From: Sporocytophaga myxococcoides
GTDB lineage: Bacteria > Bacteroidota > Bacteroidia > Cytophagales > Cytophagaceae
DNA: 64,000 bases
Reading direction: 5' to 3'
Assembly: GCF_000775915.1 (NCBI RefSeq)
Contig: NZ_BBLT01000007.1
Coordinates: 62,001-126,000 of the forward strand
Shown: piece after piece, positions 58,801 to 64,000 of the stretch
Position numbering within the stretch: the stretch's first letter is position 1
Layout: each line of letters starts with the position of its first letter
Position numbers and translations under genes: made by a program
Notes under the pieces: model-generated
The model's input: only the letters and a program-made list of their open reading frames with translations
Told to the model about the DNA's origin: nothing
The model's database searches: none

Positions 58801-60847
58801 CGAACAACTATGGGGGACTAGTTCATTTATATTCATTAATAAAAGTCCGGAGGGCTGGTCTCAGAGTGAATACCCTCAGTTTCTCAAAGATGAAGGATTA
58901 AGTGCAAACGTAGATACTGTAAGAGGAACTTTTAAATTTTCTGATCAGAAAACCAGAATAATACTTCATTCTGCTGGTCCAAAATTTTATCCACCTGTAA
59001 ATTCTGAATTTCCTGAGCATAATGATAACCAGTTTGCTCAAACAATTGTCAATACAAATGGTATTCCATGGGTTTATAATGGAAGAGGAGGATGTCAGAC
59101 AGATACTCTTGTCGGCAGAATGCTTGGTTTATCCTTTGATAGAATAAGCAGCGAGTTTTATTTGGCGAGCCGTGGTGTAGATTTGTGTGGCAGAGCTGAA
59201 CGTGTTATTGCAGCTCTTATGGAACATCAATATTCTACATATATCAAAAGTGTCAGGTATGGAGATTATATAGTATTAATAAGTCATGGGATGGTTTCAT
59301 TTGAGAATTGGTCTCAGAGTACAAAAGATCTTTTTAAAAATGAATTGGGTGCCAAACTGATTGATAGTCTTAAAAATAATTATGCCTATATAATTCTTAC
59401 TAAAAAAGGTCTTTCATCTCCAATCTATGAAAGGTTCTCTGAAACTCAGCTTGATCTTGATACTGTCTTGTTAGGGACTAATTACAAGGGATCTATTACC
59501 TCTACTTTAATCGGGCCGGCAGACGAATGGGGGAGTCTTTTTAACAAAGTTGAAAAAGAAGCTAATGATAACTTTGAAATTAAGATTATCAGATTTAATC
59601 TTAACGGTGTTTCTGATACTTTGGCTATCCCACAAAAAGACAGCCTTGATCTGAATACTTTGATAAATGCCGATCAGTATCCTTATATTAAACTATATGC
59701 TGAAATGCTGGATAGTATAAATCTTACTCCTCCTGATTTAAGGAAGTGGCAGGTTATTTACAGTCCTGTTCCTGAAGGAACAATTAGTCCGGTAGCAGGA
59801 AAGCTGGAACAATATAAAATCAATCAAAAACCGGAAGGGGCGCCTATCAATCTTGATTTCGATTTTACGAATATAACCAACATACCTTTTAAGGATAGTT
59901 TGAAAGTGAAATACACTCTTAAAAACATTTCAACTGGTAAGGTTGATACATCCATTGTTAACATTGGAAAACTTGATCCTCTTGCAACTGTGCGTTTTAG
60001 CCATGATATTACTACTGCAGGGTTTTCAGGTAAAAATTTATTTCAGACTTATGTAAATCCTCGCCTTCAAAAGGAGCAGTATTACAATAATAATATCCTT
60101 GAAATAAACTTTGATGTTGAAGGAGATAAGACTAATCCTTTGCTGGATGTTATATTTGATGGTATTCATATAATGGATGGAGACCTGGTTTCTCCAAGCC
60201 CGTTAATCAACATCATAATTAATGATGAGAATAAGTATCTTCTTAAAACAGACTCCGTTGGAATTTCTGTTTTCCTGCAAAGACCAGGGCAAAACCCTGA
60301 AGCTATATATTTTTCAAATCCCGATATATTGAGATGGGGACAAACTGCTAATGCAAAAACCAATACATTCAGTATTGACTATAACCCTAAAAATCTTCCT
60401 GATGGAACTTATAAGTTAATTGTTCAAGGTGCAGATGCTTCTAATAATAAATCAGGTAAGAATTTTTATGAAATAACATTTACCGTTGAAAATGCTTCTA
60501 CCATTTCTCATTTTTATCCTTATCCCAATCCGTTTTCAACTTCTACCAGATTTGTGTTTACTCTTACAGGAAGCTATATTCCTGAAGATCTGAAGATCCA
60601 GATTATGACTGTAACAGGTAAAGTAGTGAGAGAGATTACAAAATCAGAACTTGGATCTATCCGGATAGGAAACAATATTTCGGATTATGCCTGGGATGGA
60701 AGAGATGAATTTGGAGATAAACTCGCCAATGGCGTATATCTATACAGAGTAGTCATTAAAAATGCAGGAGATAATTTTAAACAAAGACCTACAGCAGGAG
60801 ATAAAGCTTTTAAAAAGGATTTCGGGAAACTATACATACTCCGTTGA
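55823..60847 (+). CDS. PorU2-like type IX secretion sortase (C25 gingipain-type peptidase)
   Basis: A 1,674-residue exported protein with signal peptide (to CSFAQ). The gingipain-type (C25) peptidase domain runs from about residue 400 to 770: catalytic H639 in FFGHSSP and nucleophile C673 in MNGCSSSNVFFGN; the 34-residue separation is close to the H657/C690 pair of Porphyromonas PorU. The preceding part is a beta-rich 'IYGNEWIVSGQRYFRIPVSKSGMYVLTYNDL' module. It is about 500 residues longer than classical PorU, with extra beta domains and an FlgD-like C-terminal module (PYPNPFSTSTRF, 'YAWDGRDEFGDKLANGVYLYRV'). PorU cleaves the sorting domain of cargo and joins it to lipopolysaccharide. It follows the PorV-like gene and touches the next membrane gene. 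Confidence 0.85.
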   Translation: MVKRLLKCGFLFSFFIFFHCSFAQIYGNEWIVSGQRYFRIPVSKSGMYVLTYNDLVNAGVPLNSADCKKIQLFHRGKEQAILIKGEEDAHFDQNDSLIFYGIRNNGELDSLLYDPYNSQPHKYYSLYSDTSAYFLTISNSINGKRMQEITGAFSGTSETYHLEEILNVYTDEYDRGMNYSIETAKSSWDYGEGWTGKVKYKGESSEYLFNTLNYYSAGQSPTLEILFSGRNDLNHNLQVILGNDASSSPYSYNVNGFSNHRNKKFQIDVNPLAFSGGQLKVTIKILGVGSDADAVSVAYMKLTYPQGTDMAGRTEAVLNLLPSATLVSVSGIYSVPSIPVVYDLYDRNNLKLIKGQLSGGNLQLPVNSFSGSKYFITSAANYNRVTRISEADLSPYPLNLNYLIITHRQLWTKANEYASYRQSIEGGGHLPLVVDVQKLYDMFTYGEKSSAAIRKFLNYYIDKGKPEYALIIGKGLDPAHKTNNVFYRLNPTPSRTNPNIAERVDDLIPPAGSPGSDWIYVTGLGGKSKNVPRIPIGRIPARNNDQVANYLNKVKEHESASSNPNALWRKKLVHLSGGNNANQIITFRDYLAGFKSIAEGAYWGGRVKSFVKNSTNPTEFINLSSEVNDGVGLITFFGHSSPSFSDVDIGFVSMNVYGYNNKGKYPMILMNGCSSSNVFFGNSFAEDWTLTANKGAVLFIGHSDAGYPQELRRYSDFLYRKMFSDTLGMHRPLGQIQREVIEAYLGSTNQEVPVANAEQMILVGDPAIRFYAPGFNQHGKSTTDYAINNSGLFLKSFNSDRITAVSDSFAIGIPVSNLGITNSDSFSVCLRRTIGTKVINESPVYFSPISFEDTIYYTVRSKGAETYGMNNFEITLDCENAIPEADDYINNKATLDYFIPLSAVACLYPAEFSVVNKQPVTFIAQTTDLFEDEADYYIELDTSWKFNSPFRKSTTLHSGSLIKWQNVKLLDTIVSNDSIVYYWRIKKVQANEGEQLWGTSSFIFINKSPEGWSQSEYPQFLKDEGLSANVDTVRGTFKFSDQKTRIILHSAGPKFYPPVNSEFPEHNDNQFAQTIVNTNGIPWVYNGRGGCQTDTLVGRMLGLSFDRISSEFYLASRGVDLCGRAERVIAALMEHQYSTYIKSVRYGDYIVLISHGMVSFENWSQSTKDLFKNELGAKLIDSLKNNYAYIILTKKGLSSPIYERFSETQLDLDTVLLGTNYKGSITSTLIGPADEWGSLFNKVEKEANDNFEIKIIRFNLNGVSDTLAIPQKDSLDLNTLINADQYPYIKLYAEMLDSINLTPPDLRKWQVIYSPVPEGTISPVAGKLEQYKINQKPEGAPINLDFDFTNITNIPFKDSLKVKYTLKNISTGKVDTSIVNIGKLDPLATVRFSHDITTAGFSGKNLFQTYVNPRLQKEQYYNNNILEINFDVEGDKTNPLLDVIFDGIHIMDGDLVSPSPLINIIINDENKYLLKTDSVGISVFLQRPGQNPEAIYFSNPDILRWGQTANAKTNTFSIDYNPKNLPDGTYKLIVQGADASNNKSGKNFYEITFTVENASTISHFYPYPNPFSTSTRFVFTLTGSYIPEDLKIQIMTVTGKVVREITKSELGSIRIGNNISDYAWDGRDEFGDKLANGVYLYRVVIKNAGDNFKQRPTAGDKAFKKDFGKLYILR

Positions 60848-62469
60848 TGCGAATTGGGAGTAATCTTTGGCAAAGGATAATTTTCTGGGGATTTCCACCT
60901 CTATTACTTATCCTGGTATATTTTAGCATAGGTTTTTACTACGAAAATAATGATGATGTATCCAGAGATTATGCGTTAAGAAATCAAGAGCATCCTATTT
61001 TCAATTTTATTGTTTGGCTTCCATTATTATCTGAAGTTTTAGGCAGGCTTTATATTATTAATCCAGCCTTCCCATTTTACTCTTTTTTTATCTATGGGAT
61101 TCTACTTGTTTCCATATACATCACTGCCTCTTTTTTTATAAATAAAAAGTCAGAAGATCCTGAATTTTATTGGATATCCTGGGGTTTTTTCCTTTTGTTT
61201 TTCATAGCTGCTATTTCTGAAAATGTAATGTATTTAACTTATACAAGGGTAGCGATACTTGCATGCGGTTTGATTATACTAAAACTTGTCTTTTCTGAAA
61301 AGCTGACCCGTTTTCAGACAGTCATATTATGGACCTTCCTGTTGATAGCTTCATTTATTAGATTCAGTTGTCTGAATCTTTCTTTTCTGGTCCTGGTTCC
61401 TGCCTTTGTCATTCAATTTATTAGGGAAGGAAAAAATGTATTATATCGGTCGTCATTAATCATACCAGTCATTTTGATTTCTGTAATATTTCAAATCTAT
61501 GAGACATCACCAGAGGTTGACCAAATTGGAGTAATTCAGAAAATATATGATTATAAATATATTGATTCAGATAAAATTATGGATGAACAGGGAAAACTCC
61601 TGTTAGAAGCGATTTACAAATGGTTTTATGCTGATACCAAAATTATTAATACTGATGTATTGCGAAATTTCCTGGATGATTATCATATTAATTTTCTTAA
61701 GTCAAGCTTTAAGTATGATGTGGTATATTTTATTGATCTAGTATTGAGAAATTACTTTTTCTTACTTCTTATCAATTTAGCATTGCTTATATTTTTTTAT
61801 AAAACAAAAACTAAAAAGGAATTTTTATTTATTGTTTGCTACTACATATTTTTCTATGTAATGATAACGTTTATCTCATTGGCCTTAAAGTCAGAACCGC
61901 GAATTATTGGTCCTTCAATTTTGCTTTTTACAATCGTTCTGTTTGTATTGGCAGATGTTGAATCTGCAGTTCGATGGCTGGTAAGGCAAAGGTTTTTTAT
62001 GGCTCTGGTATTGTTTTCCTTTGCTTTAACTGTTTATAAAATAAATAGCAGAGTAAATTTTAACATTGCAGTCCGAAAAAAAAATGAAGCAACCTTAAAA
62101 ACAATAAATGACTTTAGTAAAGGCAAGGTTGTATTGATTACCTCATTAGGAAGTCATATTTCTTTTCTTGATCCGTTTAAATATTATCCGATGTATATGG
62201 GGGATAAAATGGTTAGACTTTCTGGTGGGTTATCGTTTTTGCCTGAAAATCAGAAAATGGTAAGTAATATTGTCGGTTCAGTATCTATATTGGGTTTATT
62301 TCAAAAAGCTTCTAACAATGATCAAATTGTATTGATAGCAACGGAAGATGATAAGGATTTCCTTGGAAGATATTTTCGTTTTTTTTATAATAAAGAGTTT
62401 CTATTCAGCCCAATTGAAGAGGAGAGATTTCAGAATGAACAGCTTAAAGCTTTCGTTGTTTCTCAATAA
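60847..62469 (+). CDS. Multi-pass membrane protein, GT-C-like
   Basis: A 540-residue inner-membrane protein with about 11-12 helices. The ATG at 60847 shares a base with the sortase stop (TGATG), so translation is coupled; a TTG one codon earlier is less likely. The first loop after TM1 is 'YYENNDDVSRDYALRN', with paired aspartates, like the acidic first-loop sites of GT-C glycosyltransferases, and the C-terminal 130 residues form a soluble domain. I do not recognise a named family. Location after PorU suggests a role in the glycan (for example A-LPS) that receives T9SS cargo. Confidence 0.6.
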   Translation: MRIGSNLWQRIIFWGFPPLLLILVYFSIGFYYENNDDVSRDYALRNQEHPIFNFIVWLPLLSEVLGRLYIINPAFPFYSFFIYGILLVSIYITASFFINKKSEDPEFYWISWGFFLLFFIAAISENVMYLTYTRVAILACGLIILKLVFSEKLTRFQTVILWTFLLIASFIRFSCLNLSFLVLVPAFVIQFIREGKNVLYRSSLIIPVILISVIFQIYETSPEVDQIGVIQKIYDYKYIDSDKIMDEQGKLLLEAIYKWFYADTKIINTDVLRNFLDDYHINFLKSSFKYDVVYFIDLVLRNYFFLLLINLALLIFFYKTKTKKEFLFIVCYYIFFYVMITFISLALKSEPRIIGPSILLFTIVLFVLADVESAVRWLVRQRFFMALVLFSFALTVYKINSRVNFNIAVRKKNEATLKTINDFSKGKVVLITSLGSHISFLDPFKYYPMYMGDKMVRLSGGLSFLPENQKMVSNIVGSVSILGLFQKASNNDQIVLIATEDDKDFLGRYFRFFYNKEFLFSPIEEERFQNEQLKAFVVSQ

Positions 62470-62486
62470 ATTTAAAGTTATTGAAA

Positions 62487-64000
62487 ATGAACTTCAATGC
62501 AAATTGTAAAGGATCAACAACTATAATTAAAGTCTTGCTGATAGCAATGATGGCAAGTATTGCTTTATTATTATCCGGATCTTTTCTTTTGGGGTACGAA
62601 AAAAGTATCAATGCTCTTATTACATTATTCAATAAAGAAGAAAGAAAAGAGTTTGTATTTGCTATTGCTACTAAAGAATTGTTCTTAAAGGTTAGAATTT
62701 ATTTCATGATTTTGTTGGTTTGTAATTTTGGCATCTCCTTGTACTTATGGAATAAACTCGAATACCTTTTGATATCTCTGAATGACACACTTAGAAGTTT
62801 GTTCAAGGACTGTATTGCTTTTTACTGCTCAATGACCAAAACAGAGCGGCTATTGGCTGTGATAATTCTGGTTTCATTGATTTGGCATAGACTTTATCTG
62901 ATGTTCAACCTTCCTGTAAATTCTGATGAAATCTGGATGTTTCAGTCTTTTGGTAAGAATAATCCTTTGCTTAGTTTTTTTTGGTATCCTCTCCCAAGCA
63001 ACCATGTTTTGCAGACCTTTGTGTCAAGGATTTTTCTTTATTTTTCTCCTTACTCGCTTGTAAGCATGAGATTTCCAGTAGTGCTAGCAGGAATTGTAAC
63101 TTATATCTTATACTGTGTTATCGCTGATACTTTCTTAAATAATAAAAGACATACTTTATTGTCTGCAGTAATATTTGCTGCCTCTGCGGGGGTTAATACC
63201 AGTCTTGTATATGCGAGAGGATATGCGTTTACAATGATATTTACATTACTGTTGATTTATTTTATTCTGAAAATCTTCAGAGAGGGAAAAAGTAGTCCTG
63301 GTGATTATGCAATGATTTATTTCTCAATAGTAATGGGATTTGTATCTGTGTTTTCATTTGCCTATAATTTTGTAACTGTTGTAGGCTTCTTTATTATCTA
63401 TTTAATTTTAAAAGGAAGAGTCCAGGATGCGGGCAAGTTGATTGCTTTTTCAATACTTTCTATTGTAACAGTTTTGGTAATATATGGTCCTATATTCATT
63501 GTTAATGGATGGGATGCTGTATTTATTCCTCCTCATACTAATGAATATTTAAATACCGTCTTAAAAGATCATATAAGAGTAAAGATCATTGACTGGTTTA
63601 TCGGAGTACATGATGCTGCGCCTGTAATAATTTCCGCACTGGCGGTGTTACCCGTTATATTATGGTTTGTGAAAAAGGATGAGGTAAGCAGATTGATTTT
63701 GTCCTTAACTATTTTTTCAATGCTTATTCCATGGGTAATTATGTTTGGACATCAGGTATATCCATTTGGAAGGATGCTGAACTTTATATGGATTTTTATT
63801 GCAATAGAAGGGGGAATTCTGTTCTCTCTTATTAAGACAAAAATGAATGAAAAGTTTTTTTCTTTTTCCTTGTTGGTTGCGCTAATAATGGTTTTTGGTT
63901 TAAATGAAATCTCTCTGAAGAATGGAGTGTTTGGAAAACACTTAAAAACAGGGCATCATAGCGAAAAGATTGCGGAGAAATTACTTGCTGAAAACAGAAG
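62487..64000 (+). CDS. GT-C-like membrane protein, 3' end outside window
   Basis: An open frame from the ATG at 62487 that stays open to the window end (about 504 codons visible, no stop). It starts MNFNANCKGSTTIIKVLLIAM and has many transmembrane helices. After the third hydrophobic segment comes 'LPVNSDEIWMFQSFGKNNPL', with the D-E pair expected in the first periplasmic loop of GT-C (ArnT/PMT-type) glycosyltransferases, then 'WYPLPSNHVLQTF' with an H-V-L element and 'YARGYAFTMIFTLLLIYF', another typical GT-C helix. It begins 17 bp after the preceding gene. It probably transfers a sugar from a lipid carrier to a periplasmic acceptor. Confidence 0.7.
   Translation, partial: MNFNANCKGSTTIIKVLLIAMMASIALLLSGSFLLGYEKSINALITLFNKEERKEFVFAIATKELFLKVRIYFMILLVCNFGISLYLWNKLEYLLISLNDTLRSLFKDCIAFYCSMTKTERLLAVIILVSLIWHRLYLMFNLPVNSDEIWMFQSFGKNNPLLSFFWYPLPSNHVLQTFVSRIFLYFSPYSLVSMRFPVVLAGIVTYILYCVIADTFLNNKRHTLLSAVIFAASAGVNTSLVYARGYAFTMIFTLLLIYFILKIFREGKSSPGDYAMIYFSIVMGFVSVFSFAYNFVTVVGFFIIYLILKGRVQDAGKLIAFSILSIVTVLVIYGPIFIVNGWDAVFIPPHTNEYLNTVLKDHIRVKIIDWFIGVHDAAPVIISALAVLPVILWFVKKDEVSRLILSLTIFSMLIPWVIMFGHQVYPFGRMLNFIWIFIAIEGGILFSLIKTKMNEKFFSFSLLVALIMVFGLNEISLKNGVFGKHLKTGHHSEKIAEKLLAENR

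Noticed and set aside
1-64000. tRNA, rRNA or CRISPR array
   Set aside because: Scanned by eye for T-arm consensus (GGTTCGA), rRNA blocks and regularly spaced direct repeats; none found. A covariance-model scan could not be run.

Overview
The window (about 34% GC by eye, AT-rich spacers) reads as a chromosomal segment of a gliding, polysaccharide-degrading member of the Bacteroidota, most likely a Cytophagales bacterium related to Cytophaga/Sporocytophaga. This is an inference from gene content: a type IX secretion (T9SS) sortase of the PorU type next to a PorV/PorQ barrel, two large glycoside hydrolases ending in T9SS sorting domains, DUF5686/carboxypeptidase-regulatory-like outer-membrane proteins, loosely defined lipoproteins, and few Shine-Dalgarno sequences. 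No tRNA, rRNA, CRISPR array or prophage was seen.

Layout. 1-8.3 kb: 3' part of a NarK-type nitrate/nitrite transporter, then small metabolic genes (PepSY-like, GyrI-like, a fungal-type cytosine deaminase, a GlcG/HbpS protein), an RsbQ-like hydrolase paired with a PAS histidine kinase, a YffB/ArsC-like protein and a class 3 lipase. 8.6-17.4 kb: a methyltransferase, a CPA2 antiporter, a secreted unknown, a CarboxypepD_reg protein, and a FadR-type regulator with a matching palindrome before an Fsr-like MFS pump and a 5'-nucleotidase. 17.5-22.3 kb: secreted GH16 and GH5 enzymes on the minus strand. 22.6-24.1 kb: a complete IS701-family insertion sequence with TTAA target duplications, placed between a two-gene membrane/His-motif operon (24.1-26.8 kb) and that operon's original terminator. 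27-32.4 kb: small membrane proteins, a DUF421 protein, a DUF763 protein with a C-terminal clamp-binding-like QLSLF, pgeF and lhgO.

32.6-44.3 kb: a double CbbX-like AAA+ protein with two repeated beta domains, dps, and a co-directional run trmH-sanA-DUF5686-TPR lipoprotein-thrS-infC-rpmI-rplT. 44.4-50.1 kb: an orphan response regulator, an HMA-domain envelope protein, an erythromycin-esterase homologue, and a peroxide-stress module (ahpC plus an AhpD-like gene, divergent from oxyR, with a palindrome over the ahpC promoter). 50.5-64 kb: a PaaE-like reductase, an M3 peptidase, tandem paralogous lipoproteins, then PorV/PorQ, PorU2-type sortase and two GT-C-like membrane proteins, the last cut by the window end.

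How it fits together: GH16 and GH5 are predicted T9SS cargo, and the 54.7-64 kb cluster encodes part of the machinery that cleaves and anchors such cargo. The peroxide module and dps fit an aerobic lifestyle. A recurring feature is that closely spaced convergent genes carry hairpins overlapping their coding ends, apparently serving as compact terminators. All functional calls rest on reading motifs and recalled family resemblance; no database search was run.
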